Part shown: positions 33,731 through 43,080 of the stretch, one piece after another
Position numbering within the stretch: position 1 is the stretch's first letter
Layout of the letters: the number at the start of each line of letters is the position of its first letter
Source: CBFFRJ01 sp963530515
GTDB taxonomy: Bacteria; Pseudomonadota; Gammaproteobacteria; Enterobacterales; Enterobacteriaceae
Length of the DNA stretch: 64,000 nucleotides
Direction: 5' to 3'
Assembly: GCA_963530515.1 (NCBI GenBank)
Contig: CAUSEC010000025.1
Location: forward strand, 1-64,000
Translations under genes and position numbers: made by a program
The notes under the pieces: model-generated
Seen by the model: the letters and a program-made list of their open reading frames with translations, nothing else
What the model was told of the DNA's origin: nothing
Databases searched by the model: none

Positions 33731-34981
33731 TCATCGCTCCTGGAATGATTCACTGAGTGTTTTACGCAACGGTTTAAGTAAGAAGTCCATCAGCGTGCGA
33801 TCACCGGTACGGATGTCGAGCTGAGATGTCATGCCCGGCAGGATGTCAAGCTGGCGACCCGTGGTACTGCGCACAAGCTGCCCATCTTCCTGACGGTCTG
33901 ACAGACCCTCTGCATGGCTTTTCAAACGAACATGGACGCGGTAGTAAATCTCTTCACCACGTTGTGTGTTTTCTTTAAGGGTGTCGGCCGACACATAAAT
34001 CACCTCCCCCTGCAATGCGCCATAAATGGTGTAATCGAAGGGATCAAGGCGCACGGTGGCCGGCAGTCCAACCTGAACGCGGGCAATATCCGCAGGCAGA
34101 ACCTTAGCCTCTATGATGAGGGCATCATCTGACGGGACGATCTGCATGATTTCATCACCGGCACGTAATACCCCGCCGAGCGTGGTGACGCGGACGTTTT
34201 TAACGATCCCAGGCCCCATAGCGGTAAAGACCGTATCGTGTACCTGCTGGCGACGACCGGCCATCTGTTGCAATGTCTGGCCCAGATCATCTTCGGCCTT
34301 GGTGAGATCGGCGCGCGCGTCATCCAAAAACTTATTGCGTCGACCCAGCAGACGGGCACGGGCCTCGTTGAGATCGCGTTGCGCGTTAAGCCGCTCACTG
34401 GCGCTGACATCGCCAGAGCGTTCAAGCCCGTTCACCAGGCTGAGTTTCTGGTTGGCTAAATTCACGGCGGTTTGCAGCGCGTTGATATCTTCCTGCAGGC
34501 TCTGGCGGCGTTGCACAAAGAGTGCGCGTTCAATATCAGCCTGCTCGCGTAATGCCGGGCCAGGATCAGAGGGGAACTGAGGCGCGGATTGCCCCGTTGA
34601 TTCGGCGCGAAGTCGGGCAATGCGCGCCCTCAGACCGGCGATGCGCGCGTCCACTTCACCCGCCGCCGCCTCAACGCGGGTCGGGTCGAGGCGAGCCAGA
34701 ATCTGCCCCGCCTTAACATGGTCACCCTCTTTGACCCGCAGTTCGGAAAGTACGCCACCGTCCACGGCCTGGATTATCTGTACCCGGCTGCTGGCGATAA
34801 CTTCACCGTGTGCCCGTGCGACTTCATCAATGTGGAAAGACATCGCCCATACAACAAAACCCACCACCAGCGCGACGATACTCCAGATAAGCCCGGCGGA
34901 GAGTCGGCTGCGGTGGTAGTTTTCCAGCCGACGCACGCGCGCGGCGTCAGCGACCTCGTCGTCAAACAGTTCAACGGCCAT
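33731..34981 (-). CDS. HlyD-family T1SS membrane-fusion protein
   Basis: A 416-residue periplasmic adaptor. A short cytoplasmic N-terminus is followed by one membrane helix (LIWSIVALVVGFVVWAMSF, about residues 29-47). A lipoyl half-motif follows (GEVIASSRVQIIQAVDGGVL), a long coiled-coil hairpin occupies about 100-260, and beta-barrel parts (GGVLRAGDEIMQIVPSDDAL and VRLDPFDYTIYGALQGEV) lie before the end. It links the ABC transporter to the outer-membrane pore. Its start lies inside the end of the ABC gene (11-base overlap), and the adhesin gene begins 60 bases after its stop. It is distinct from the LapC-like protein at 52.5 kb (only about a third of residues look shared), so the two systems are not recent duplicates. 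Confidence 0.92.
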   Translation of the reverse strand: MAVELFDDEVADAARVRRLENYHRSRLSAGLIWSIVALVVGFVVWAMSFHIDEVARAHGEVIASSRVQIIQAVDGGVLSELRVKEGDHVKAGQILARLDPTRVEAAAGEVDARIAGLRARIARLRAESTGQSAPQFPSDPGPALREQADIERALFVQRRQSLQEDINALQTAVNLANQKLSLVNGLERSGDVSASERLNAQRDLNEARARLLGRRNKFLDDARADLTKAEDDLGQTLQQMAGRRQQVHDTVFTAMGPGIVKNVRVTTLGGVLRAGDEIMQIVPSDDALIIEAKVLPADIARVQVGLPATVRLDPFDYTIYGALQGEVIYVSADTLKENTQRGEEIYYRVHVRLKSHAEGLSDRQEDGQLVRSTTGRQLDILPGMTSQLDIRTGDRTLMDFLLKPLRKTLSESFQER

Positions 34982-37196
34982 TCAGGACTCCTGCTGAATT
35001 TGATGCTTCTGGCATACGTGTTTTTACATTCGTGACGTCAACGGGGGGCCGCGAGCCAGTGGCGCGGGCCATCAGTCCAGGCATCACTTTGTCCGGAGGG
35101 CCATCTCGCACGACGCTACCTTCCTGCAGAACAAGCACGCGGGTGGCAAAATTAACCGCCGCCATCGGACGGTGAGTGGCAACGATGAGGATATCTTCTG
35201 GCTGTAGCCTGGCTTGTAACGCTTTCCAGACGCGGGTCTCAGCTTCACCATCCAGCGAGGCGGTGGGTTCATCCAGAAGCCAGATGCGTGGACGAGACAT
35301 CAGCACGCGCGCCAGGCCGACCAACTGGCGCTGACCGCCAGAGAGACCCGAGCCACCTTCACTGATAGCCATATCCATCCCCAGCGGATTACTGGCCGCT
35401 ACCTGATCCAGCGCCAGATCGCGGGTGATGTCCGTCAGCGTCGTGTCGCTGACAGCACCGGCAAGCATCAGATTGCTGCGCAGCGTGCCTTTGAAAAGCT
35501 GTACGGCCTGCGGCAAATAGCCCACCTGAGCACTGACCACCTGGGGATCAATCTCCCACAAATCGGCATCGCCCAGACGTACGCGACCCTCTCCGGGGCG
35601 ATACAGCCCGGCCAGGATCTTCAGCAACGTGGATTTACCGCCGCCCACCGGCCCTAACAGCAGCACGCGCTCACCGGCGTGAAAATGGAGTGCGGGAATA
35701 TTAAGTTGTTGCACCGGAGACTGCGGGAAAGCGAAGCGCAGCTTTTCCACACTCATATGCTCTGGCAGCCTGTCGGGCAACAGCAGGGTCTGTCCGGCAC
35801 GGCGCTCCGTCGGTTTGCGCAGCAGGTTATTCACCATATCCAGCGCTTCTCTGACCTGCTGCCACTGCATCAGGTACTGAACGCCCTGACTCACCGGCCC
35901 GATGACACGGCCACCCAAAATACTGCACGCGACCATGCCCCCGGTGGTCAAATAGCCAGCCTCAACGCCCCAGACGCCCACCACAATCCCCATGACATAG
36001 GCCAGCGTTGAAAGACTGCCGGTGGTGGTCGTGCAGAACTGGCTGAGGGATTTTTGCTGAATGCTGTAGCCCGCAATGGAATGGCTGAGCGTCTGCCAGT
36101 CTTGCGCAAAACGCCAGCCAGCATGACTGGCGCGCAGCGTCTCAGCACCGCGAATGCTGTCGACTAACATGCCCAGACGCTCATTGCTGCGAAGCATCTG
36201 TTGGCGCGTGAGACGACGTAAGCGCAGTCGGGTATACAGACCAAGCGCCAGCGCGACAGGAAGCATGCCGAGGTAAACCCAGCCGACTGGCCCACCAATC
36301 AAGCCAATCAGCCCGATAAACAGCAAGGCAAACGGCAGATCCACGATCCCGAAGACAAGACCTGCTGAGAAAACCTGGCGTACCGAATCCAGCGCCCCGA
36401 CCTGGGCGGCCAGCGTACCCAGACTGCCGGGCTGCTGGTCAAGTTGCAGGTGCAACAGGTGTTCATAGACATGTTGTGAAAGGCGTTTATCCACACTGCT
36501 GGCCACACTGTCCATAATGTGGGCACGCAGTGTTTTGAGCAGCCAGTCCAGCCCCACCACCAGTACCATCCCCACCACCAGGGTGGTCAGCGTCGCCCAG
36601 GCCAGGGTCGGCACCACCCGATCGTAGACCTGCATGGCAAAGAGCGAGGTGGGAATGGCCAGGATATTGACCAGCAGCGTGGCGGCGACCACCCGGAATA
36701 CCCAGCTGCGGTCGCGTAACAGTTCACGCCAGACCAGGCGCATGGCCGGGTTTTCGCTCTCAGAGAGGTTCTCTGACTGAGCGTGTGACGCCAGGCTGAA
36801 CCAGAGGACAGCGGTTTCGTCAACCGCAGGCGTACCCGGCGCACCGGTCACCATGTCGTCTATCGCCAGCGTCAGGGGCTCGGCACCTTCACGGGTCAGC
36901 GTGAGGGTATCGGTTCTCCCACCCTCATTGTGTCGTTCGGCCAGCCACCATGTTTGTTCGTGCCACATCAGCGCCGGAAGATGGCGTGGGTCAAAACGCC
37001 GCCAGGGGAGCAATGCCAGCCGGATATCTTTCATCCCCGCGTCTGACAGTAAACCACGCACAAAATCTTGCGGGCGGTCTGTCGGCGGAGGAACGGTCTG
37101 CGCGCGGGCATAGGCCTGCGTTAATGCCGCCTTATTCACCGGGGCGTGTAGCTTGTCCAGCAGGGCCAGTAATTCAGAGAGAGGAACAGGTTTCAT
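34971..37196 (-). CDS. T1SS ABC transporter (LapB/BapA-system type)
   Basis: A 741-residue ABC exporter. Residues 1-130 resemble the C39-peptidase-like domain without a catalytic Cys/His pair, which in such transporters binds the unfolded substrate. Six membrane helices span about 165-460. The nucleotide-binding domain has Walker A LLLGPVGGGKSTLLKILAG, Q-loop VGYLPQ, signature LSGGQRQLVGLARVL, Walker B IWLLDEPTASLD and an H-loop His in IVATHRPMA. It should drive ATP-dependent export of the adhesin from the cytoplasm. The start codon overlaps the stop of the upstream outer-membrane factor (ATGA), and its end overlaps the MFP start. Confidence 0.93.
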   Translation of the reverse strand: MKPVPLSELLALLDKLHAPVNKAALTQAYARAQTVPPPTDRPQDFVRGLLSDAGMKDIRLALLPWRRFDPRHLPALMWHEQTWWLAERHNEGGRTDTLTLTREGAEPLTLAIDDMVTGAPGTPAVDETAVLWFSLASHAQSENLSESENPAMRLVWRELLRDRSWVFRVVAATLLVNILAIPTSLFAMQVYDRVVPTLAWATLTTLVVGMVLVVGLDWLLKTLRAHIMDSVASSVDKRLSQHVYEHLLHLQLDQQPGSLGTLAAQVGALDSVRQVFSAGLVFGIVDLPFALLFIGLIGLIGGPVGWVYLGMLPVALALGLYTRLRLRRLTRQQMLRSNERLGMLVDSIRGAETLRASHAGWRFAQDWQTLSHSIAGYSIQQKSLSQFCTTTTGSLSTLAYVMGIVVGVWGVEAGYLTTGGMVACSILGGRVIGPVSQGVQYLMQWQQVREALDMVNNLLRKPTERRAGQTLLLPDRLPEHMSVEKLRFAFPQSPVQQLNIPALHFHAGERVLLLGPVGGGKSTLLKILAGLYRPGEGRVRLGDADLWEIDPQVVSAQVGYLPQAVQLFKGTLRSNLMLAGAVSDTTLTDITRDLALDQVAASNPLGMDMAISEGGSGLSGGQRQLVGLARVLMSRPRIWLLDEPTASLDGEAETRVWKALQARLQPEDILIVATHRPMAAVNFATRVLVLQEGSVVRDGPPDKVMPGLMARATGSRPPVDVTNVKTRMPEASNSAGVLNGR

Positions 37197-38619
37197 CAGG
37201 GATGGCTCGCAGACGTGTTAGCAAATTGAGTGCCCGTGTCCGTGGGCAGGGCGCCAGTGGTGTCGTCCATACGGCCCGTGCGTGCAGCCAGACGCAGACA
37301 ATCGACCCGCCATGTCGATCGCACCGCGACCAGCGCTTGTTGTTGTTCGGTTAATTCGCGCACAGCGTTGAGGACATCGAGCCAGCTTTTGTAGCCCGAT
37401 TCGTACTGGCGACGGAACGAGGCCAGCGTACCGCTGAGTTCGATGACAGACTGCTCATAACCGGCTATCAGCGTCTGGTTAGCATCACGCTGATCGAGCA
37501 ATTGGCGGGTCTGAATGTCTTCGCTGTGGCGTTGTTGAGCCAGGTCCTGCCGTGTGGACTCCACGCGTTCCAGCGCCGCGTTCTGGAGACCACGAGACAC
37601 CAGGCCCAGCCCCTCCATCGTGCCGCTCACAACCACATTGATAGTATTATCGTTTCTCTGGTTGGGGATGCCGGAGTAGTCGTTGCGAGAGGCCTGCAGG
37701 GACACGGTCGGCATGGATGACGTGCGCTGACGCTCCACATCCGTTTCGGCAAGCGTCACTGCTGCTTCGCGTGCTCGCACGGTCGCACTCTGTGCAAGGA
37801 TTTGTTCCTGTACAGACTTATCGTTGGGCAGTTTGAGGATGCTGTCAGGCACCGGCAGTTCGCTGGCGATCGGCTCCTGCGTCAACGATAACAGCGTAGA
37901 TTCGGCGGTAAGCAGGTCCGATTTGGCCTGTTCGAGCGAGGACTGCGCCTGCAACAAACGAGCCCTCGCCAGGCTGACATCGGCCGAAGACGCCAGTCCG
38001 CCCTGCGCGCGGCGCTGGATCTGCTCCTGCAACGCCTGATGGTTGTCCACGTTAGATTTCGCAACGGTAAGGCGCTCACGCACACCCTGCACATTCGCAT
38101 AGGCCACCGCGGTCTCTTCCAGCAATTCACGGCGCGTAGCCCAGGCCGTGGCTTGCTGAGCAAGGGTGTCGTTGTCGGCATAGTCAATGGCACTGTCGAT
38201 ACGCCCAAAAGCCCATAACGGCTGCGATACGCTCAGCGTGGTCGTACTGGCATCATTGTGCCCCGCAATTTGCCCTGTCCCCGCGCTGCCCCAAGCGTAG
38301 GCAAACGTGCCGCGCGGGCGCTGTCGGCGCTGGCCTCTTTGGAACGCACAAGCGCCTGCTGACTGGCAAGACCTGGGTGACGAAGCATTGCGCTGCGCAG
38401 TGCGGCATAAAAACCGCCTGACGCGGTGTCGTCAGAAAGAGAGTGCGAGAGAGACGAAGGTGCCCTGGCCTGAGCCACGTTCATCGAAATGGCAAAAGGT
38501 AAAAAAACCAGGATCGCAGGGAGGATGTGAAGGCCGTGTCGGCCTGAACGAATACCCATTATCTTAAGAGCCTTTATTAAAGAAAGATTAAAAGACCCGC
38601 CGAACATAATTTTTCCCAT
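37196..38619 (-). pseudogene. TolC-like outer-membrane factor of the T1SS, frameshifted
   Basis: The N-terminal frame (to about 38290) has a signal peptide (LHILPAILVFLPFAISMNVA, then QARA) and the first TolC-type helix (AALRSAMLRHPGLASQQALV). Within the G-rich stretch at about 38280-38292 the frame shifts by one base. In the first frame the protein ends after 128 residues; in the other frame the homology continues without a gap (TTTLSVSQPLWAFGRIDSAI, later LLEETAVAYANVQGVRERLT) to 37196. Combined length would be about 474 residues, normal for the family. Either this copy is inactive, or the base change is an assembly error or phase-variable slippage. An intact TolC-like gene exists at 56183-57532. 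Start codons at 38619, 38607 and 38559 are possible. Confidence 0.85.
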
Positions 38620-39268
38620 GTTATCCCGACATAACAGTGAGTTGATAAATGGTGCGGACGGAATAACGAATCAGAAATAAGAAAAAGCTTATTGTTTTAC
38701 GTAAAAATTACCGATTAGTAACAACCATGTCAAGATATGTAATCGTGTAATAAAAGCTGTAAATCAGGGCTAATTTGGGAAATAAGTTTACTTAACTCAA
38801 ATATTCGCAGAATGGGGAATATATCGTCGGTGGGCAATCGGATGAGGGAATGGAAAAGAGTGCAAACAAGAGGGTGACCGTGGCCTGGAAGGTGTCGTTT
38901 ATCCCGCCACACCAGCGATTGCGGCTGCAGCTATGGACGCTATCGTGACCGGTATCGGGTCAAAATCGTTCCCCCAACTTATCAAGCCGTCACCCTCCCC
39001 TGCACTTCCGGATTCTCCGTCACAATAATGAAGGATATATTTTCATCTTTCGCGTCTGCAGAATTAACACGCACACTGAACCCTCCCTTATGCTTATTAA
39101 ATAAGCGCTCTGCCGGGAAAGAAAAAAAAGAAGAGATTAAAAAGTTTTCACCGCATTCCAGGCGGAACAAAAGATCATGAATTTATCTATCAGAAAATTA
39201 ACGGCATTGAAAAATAGTCATCCGCCTTATTCATCGCACCTAACTCAAACCAACGCTATTTTTAATCT
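38620..39268. other. AT-rich region upstream of the adhesin operon; no clear gene
   Basis: The first 250 bases are strongly AT-rich and presumably hold the promoter of the minus-strand T1SS operon. From about 38865 to 39030 a plus-strand frame reads GVVYPATPAIAAAAMDAIVT and looks protein-like, but it has no start codon and I cannot name a family. It may be a gene scrap or chance. A 62-codon minus-strand frame at 38982-39170 is unconvincing. Confidence 0.35.
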
Positions 39269-39303
39269 GCCTATCGCCAGACTTTCTCTGGCGATAGGCT
39301 TTT
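39269..39303 (+). terminator. Strong plus-strand terminator hairpin without an upstream gene
   Basis: A perfect 13-base stem (GCCTATCGCCAGA at 39269-39281, TCTGGCGATAGGC at 39287-39299) with a five-base loop is followed by TTTT at 39300-39303. The T-run reads on the plus strand. The nearest gene, the HNH nuclease, is on the minus strand and its side of the hairpin lacks a T-run. It may terminate an unrecognised small plus-strand transcript, or be left from a deleted gene. Confidence 0.75.
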
Positions 39304-39313
39304 AGCTATATCA

Positions 39314-40240
39314 TTAACGCAGCACTCTGTTCGCCAGTTTTCTTCGGGTACCTTTGCTGACTAAGTCCCATGAAGGGCAGAGAGTATTGTGATATTGCGG
39401 GTAGAGTTGCTGCAATTGTGCATTCGCGAAGTGAACAAGCCCGGAATCAGGGTTGATGGTTAGTAAGCCACTATCAAAAAGCGCATGCAGATCGGAGCGA
39501 AGCAGGATGCCATTATCCTCGCTGTTATCTGCAATATTGCCCTCGGCGTCTCTTTCCGATGAGATATGACAGGCCTGCACAAACTGCGATCCGGGGATTT
39601 TAGCCGCGTGTGTGATAATGCATTTTCTGCGATACCGCTTGCTGACATCACGAGAGAAGTCTCCCTGATCAAGGCGGCGGGAGGCCATGGTTTTTACCAC
39701 CCTGCCGGTGGTGCTTTCGGTGTGCTCAACCAGCTCAACAGGGTCTGCTTCAGAATCAATAACCGCTATAAATTCAACGGGTCTGGTCTGGGTAAAACAA
39801 TTTTCGCCCTTTGCCTGTAATTGCCACTGCGCAACGCCGTCAACCTCGCCCGTCCGAATCAGGGAATATCCCTTAGACTGCAGGAAAGAGGCAGTTTCCT
39901 CTGTGTCTGGATCAAGCACATCAAGAATGCGGCTCTCCCCCTGATAAATCCACTCTCCTTCTGTCTCATTGAAATAAAGAAAGGGCGTTTTCTCCGCCAT
40001 GATTTTCTCTATTCTTTTGCGATATGAGCGAAACGTATTGTCGCCAGAGACAAATAATAAATTGGGTGAAGGCCCGTTTTTACGTTTCCGGGCAAAAATG
40101 GCCCTTATGAGCGTGTCATGCTTGCCGCGCGCAGGATTAAGAAACCCGCCCCGCGTGAGCGCTTTTTGGTCGGGATGCGATGCTTTGTATATCCGTACAA
40201 TGTCCTCATACGAATAAGGTTCGTTTGTGACAAATGACAT
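39314..40240 (-). CDS. HNH endonuclease-domain protein
   Basis: A 308-residue protein with a C-terminal HNH nuclease domain: KCIITHAAKIPGSQFVQACH, then NSEDNGILLRSDLHALFDSG and LLTINPDSGLVHF. This is the HNH_2-type motif with the central Asn and final His intact. The N-terminal half (to about residue 170) shows a possible DNA- or effector-binding part (LTRGGFLNPARGKHDTLIRA). The ATG at 40240 has GGAG six bases upstream and is preferred to one at 40261. Such solitary HNH proteins are often accessory or defence-linked; the target cannot be told. Transcribed alone, it is divergent from the Lrp-type regulator. Confidence 0.82.
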   Translation of the reverse strand: MSFVTNEPYSYEDIVRIYKASHPDQKALTRGGFLNPARGKHDTLIRAIFARKRKNGPSPNLLFVSGDNTFRSYRKRIEKIMAEKTPFLYFNETEGEWIYQGESRILDVLDPDTEETASFLQSKGYSLIRTGEVDGVAQWQLQAKGENCFTQTRPVEFIAVIDSEADPVELVEHTESTTGRVVKTMASRRLDQGDFSRDVSKRYRRKCIITHAAKIPGSQFVQACHISSERDAEGNIADNSEDNGILLRSDLHALFDSGLLTINPDSGLVHFANAQLQQLYPQYHNTLCPSWDLVSKGTRRKLANRVLR

Positions 40241-40416
40241 AATAATCTCCCTGAAGGCCATACTCTCTGAGCCTGTAAACCAGGCCGGAAATAAACCACA
40301 GCGGCGTCTCCTCGCAGACGAGGCGATTTTATCACGATATTAACCGTGCACGCCCTTTCGCAGGTGATACATTTACTCACCTGTATCGCGCCTGATGCGC
40401 CTCTTCGGACACAATA

Positions 40417-40914
40417 ATGAGAAAAAAAATCACCACCGGCACCCTCGATCGCTTTGATCTGTCCATCCTGAACATCCTTCAGGGCAATAACCGGTTGCCA
40501 CACTCCGCCATCGCTGAAAAAGTCGGGCTCTCAACACCGTCTGTCCAGCGTCGCATCAGCCGCCTGGAAGAACGGGGCGTTATCAAAGCCAACGTGGCGG
40601 TGCTGGAACCCACGCTGATGGGCAATCCCATCACGGCGGTCATTGAATCGCGGCTTGTTGAAGACCGCAGCATTGTGATGGACAGGGCAAAACGCTATTT
40701 CCGCAACGTCGATGAGATTCAGCAGTGCTATTTCGTCAACGGCGGCGTGTCTTTTATCATCATCATGATTTCACGCGACCTGCAGCATTTTGAGCAACTT
40801 GTCAGGCAGCATTTCGCTGATAACCAGGATATTCAGACATACCGCACACTGATCGTCCTCGATCAGGTTAAAACCGGGTTGAACATCCCGCTCTTCGCGC
40901 TGGAAGAGAATTAA
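40417..40914 (+). CDS. Lrp/AsnC-family transcriptional regulator
   Basis: A 165-residue regulator with an N-terminal HTH (LPHSAIAEKVGLSTPSVQRR, then ISRLEERGVI) and a carboxy RAM/AsnC ligand domain (NPITAVIESRLVEDRSIVMD onward). It is the usual size for the family. Its stop lies four bases from the stop of the convergent EamA exporter gene. Lrp-type regulators frequently control a neighbouring amino-acid exporter, so it may regulate that gene; this is inference. No strong ribosome-binding site precedes the ATG. Confidence 0.9.
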   Translation: MRKKITTGTLDRFDLSILNILQGNNRLPHSAIAEKVGLSTPSVQRRISRLEERGVIKANVAVLEPTLMGNPITAVIESRLVEDRSIVMDRAKRYFRNVDEIQQCYFVNGGVSFIIIMISRDLQHFEQLVRQHFADNQDIQTYRTLIVLDQVKTGLNIPLFALEEN

Positions 40915-40918
40915 ACCG

Positions 40919-41770
40919 TTATCGGGCGCGCGTCCTGGGTCGGGAGAACAGCGCGCAGCCCGCGCACGCGGCCATCACCGAGAAGATGCCGCCGCACTGA
41001 AGCAAGGTGAGCTTTTCATGCAGCACAAACCAGCCTGCCACCGCGCTGACGGCGGGAGAACCACTGAGTAACACGCCAAAAATGCGGGGTGGCAGCCAGC
41101 GCATCGCGTACATGTCGAGCAGAAATGGCAGCATGCTGGATAATATCGCGACACTCAGGCCGGTAAGGAGGATGGATGAAGAAAGCAGCGCCGCGCCAGC
41201 CTGAGCCGTGCCCAACGGCACCGCAATGAATGCCGCTACTAACATCCCTGCCGCCACCGACTTGCCACCGCCGTGCGCGACCCGTTTACCCACCACAACG
41301 TAAAGCCCCCAAAAGAGGGCCGCCGCAAGAGAATATCCCACCCCACGCAGGTCAATGTTTCCTGCAACATCCCCCGCCGCCAGTAAAAACATGCCGAGGG
41401 CCGAGAGCCCAATCCACAACAGATCGGTCTTCTTCCTGGACGTCACCAGGGCAGCCACCAGCGGGCCCATCACTTCGATAGAGATAGCAATACTGACCGG
41501 TATATAAGCAAACGCCCGGTAAATCAGCAGATTCATCAGCGCCAGAATCACGCCGTACAGGCACATCGCCGACCACGGGACATCCGTTCGCCGCAGCGTC
41601 CACGGGCGAAAAAGCAAAAGCAGAATGAGGGCGGAAATACCGATGCGCAACGCGGCAACGCCTTCACTTCCCACAACGGGGAACAAGGTTTTGGCAAAGG
41701 CCGCGCCCGTCTGTACGGACACCATCCCGGCAAACGCCGCGAGGAAGGGCATATTTTGTTGATTTGACAT
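40919..41770 (-). CDS. EamA/DMT-family exporter, RhtA-like
   Basis: A 283-residue inner-membrane protein with ten predicted helices in two EamA halves: residues 5-140 include LRIGISALILLLLFRPWTLR and IPVSIAISIEVMGPLVAALV; residues 145-275 include GYSLAAALFWGLYVVVGKRV and LLSGSPAVSAVAGWFVLHEK. The second half resembles RhtA, the threonine/homoserine exporter, and related amino-acid efflux proteins. The substrate is not defined by sequence. It is convergent with the Lrp-type regulator gene. Confidence 0.88.
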   Translation of the reverse strand: MSNQQNMPFLAAFAGMVSVQTGAAFAKTLFPVVGSEGVAALRIGISALILLLLFRPWTLRRTDVPWSAMCLYGVILALMNLLIYRAFAYIPVSIAISIEVMGPLVAALVTSRKKTDLLWIGLSALGMFLLAAGDVAGNIDLRGVGYSLAAALFWGLYVVVGKRVAHGGGKSVAAGMLVAAFIAVPLGTAQAGAALLSSSILLTGLSVAILSSMLPFLLDMYAMRWLPPRIFGVLLSGSPAVSAVAGWFVLHEKLTLLQCGGIFSVMAACAGCALFSRPRTRAR

Positions 41771-41886
41771 GGGGTTAACTGAAAAAGAGACGATAAGAGA
41801 AAGGGTACAGAATCGCGGCGATTATTTTTCTCGTATCGGGTTCCGGGGTGATTTTTCTCATGCTTTTTCGGCGTTAAATGAGCAAT

Positions 41887-42297
41887 TTACTTGCGCTGAA
41901 ATTTATCAACAACCCACATGCCCAGCAGCATCGCCACAAGGAACAGCACCCCTTTTCCCACTCCACTGCCGACTAATACCAAAGACGGCCCAGGACAAAT
42001 ACCTGCCATCCCCCAGCCGATACCAAAAATCGCGGCGCCGGTGACCAGGGGTAAATCAATTTTTTTGTTCGCAGGCAGCGTGAGTGGCGTGTTGAAAAAG
42101 GTCACTCTGCGGCGCTTTGCCCATGCAAACCCCATCACGCCTACCAGGATAGCCCCCATCATCACAAAGGCCAGTGACGGGTCCCATGCATGAGACAAAT
42201 CGAGGAAATGAAGCACTTTATCAGGATGAGCCATTCCACTCAGGATTAAGCCGAATCCAAACAGCAGGCCAGAAATAAAAGCGAGAATAACGAACAT
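41887..42297 (-). CDS. YeeE/YedE half-transporter (second half, PmpB-like)
   Basis: A 136-residue protein with four membrane helices. The conserved segment GIGWGMAGICPGPSLVLVGS carries the Cys found in the YeeE/YedE (TsuA/PmpAB) family, which moves thiosulfate or sulfane sulfur across the inner membrane. The N-terminus LLFGFGLILSGMAHPDKVLH is also typical. It follows its partner at 42300 by two bases, so the pair likely forms a heteromeric or pseudo-dimeric channel. The ATG at 42297 is the natural start; an upstream frame extension is not conserved. Confidence 0.9.
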   Translation of the reverse strand: MFVILAFISGLLFGFGLILSGMAHPDKVLHFLDLSHAWDPSLAFVMMGAILVGVMGFAWAKRRRVTFFNTPLTLPANKKIDLPLVTGAAIFGIGWGMAGICPGPSLVLVGSGVGKGVLFLVAMLLGMWVVDKFQRK

Positions 42298-42299
42298 GA

Positions 42300-42740
42300 T
42301 TACTGCCCTGCGCCGAGTAAGGCCCCGATGACCGTAGCACTCACCCATCCGGTTGCCATAAACGTCAGAGTGGCCACCAGCGAGCGCGGTGAGAACCGGG
42401 ACAGCCCACACACGCCGTGACCGCTGGTGCATCCGGCCCCCAGGCGAGTCCCCACGCCGACAAGCACACCGGCCACAACAATCAGTGGCCATGACGTGTC
42501 AACGTGAATATCCGGCATCGTGAAAAAAAGCCGGTACAGCAAAGGCGAGCCGATCAGCCCGGCAATAAACGCCACCCGCCAACCTTCAAAACGAGTGTTT
42601 TTGTTCAACATCCCGCCCACGATGCCGCTAATACCGGCAATACGCCCGCAGGCAAAAAGAAGAAGGATGACGGCAAGCCCGATGACGATCCCCCCGCCAA
42701 AACTGTCGAGGGGCGTAAAATGCACAGTATCAATGGTCAT
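42300..42740 (-). CDS. YeeE/YedE half-transporter (first half, PmpA-like)
   Basis: A 146-residue membrane protein with GGIVIGLAVILLLFACGRIA, then GISGIVGG, and the conserved Cys-rich GTRLGAGCTSGHGVCGLSRF. It is the N-terminal partner of the YeeE/YedE pair. The second of two close ATGs (42740) is chosen because CGGAG stands six bases before it. The gene overlaps the end of the ArsR-type regulator gene, giving a three-gene operon regulator-PmpA-PmpB for sulfide, persulfide or thiosulfate handling. Confidence 0.9.
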   Translation of the reverse strand: MTIDTVHFTPLDSFGGGIVIGLAVILLLFACGRIAGISGIVGGMLNKNTRFEGWRVAFIAGLIGSPLLYRLFFTMPDIHVDTSWPLIVVAGVLVGVGTRLGAGCTSGHGVCGLSRFSPRSLVATLTFMATGWVSATVIGALLGAGQ

Positions 42741-43080
42741 TGTCATCTCCGTTCTTTGGGCAATACAACGCATGGAGGGTAGTGAGCAGGACGAAAATCC
42801 GCTTATCTTCAATACGATAAAAAATCTGTTTACCGTCGCGGCGGGTCTCAACCAGGTTTAATCTACGCATCACACCGAGCTGCTGAGACAACGTCGGCTG
42901 ACGAATGCCACACGCGGCCTCAAGCTCAGCCACATTCGCCTCCCCCTGACTGAGCTGACACATCAGCAACAGCCTGTCTTCATTCGCTAAACAGCGCAGG
43001 ACGTCTGCCGCGTGGTGAGCGGCTTTTTTCATCTCACTCTGCACATCTGTCACCGATTCCTGAGGCATACCGGGTACCAT
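42730..43080 (-). CDS. ArsR-family persulfide sensor (BigR/SqrR/YgaV-like)
   Basis: A 116-residue ArsR-type winged-helix repressor (recognition helix around IRQPTLSQQLGVMRRLNLVE, wing RRDGKQIFYRIED). Two cysteines lie where BigR and SqrR form a di- or tetrasulfide bond: LLMCQLSQGE and ALYCPKNG. It should derepress the downstream YeeE/YedE genes when persulfides accumulate; the mechanism is from the family. An AT-rich, partly palindromic stretch (ATATACAATTTTATATAATG) lies just before the start, at about 43083-43102, and could be its operator. The start may be 43080 or 43068. Confidence 0.88.
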   Translation of the reverse strand: MVPGMPQESVTDVQSEMKKAAHHAADVLRCLANEDRLLLMCQLSQGEANVAELEAACGIRQPTLSQQLGVMRRLNLVETRRDGKQIFYRIEDKRIFVLLTTLHALYCPKNGDDNDH

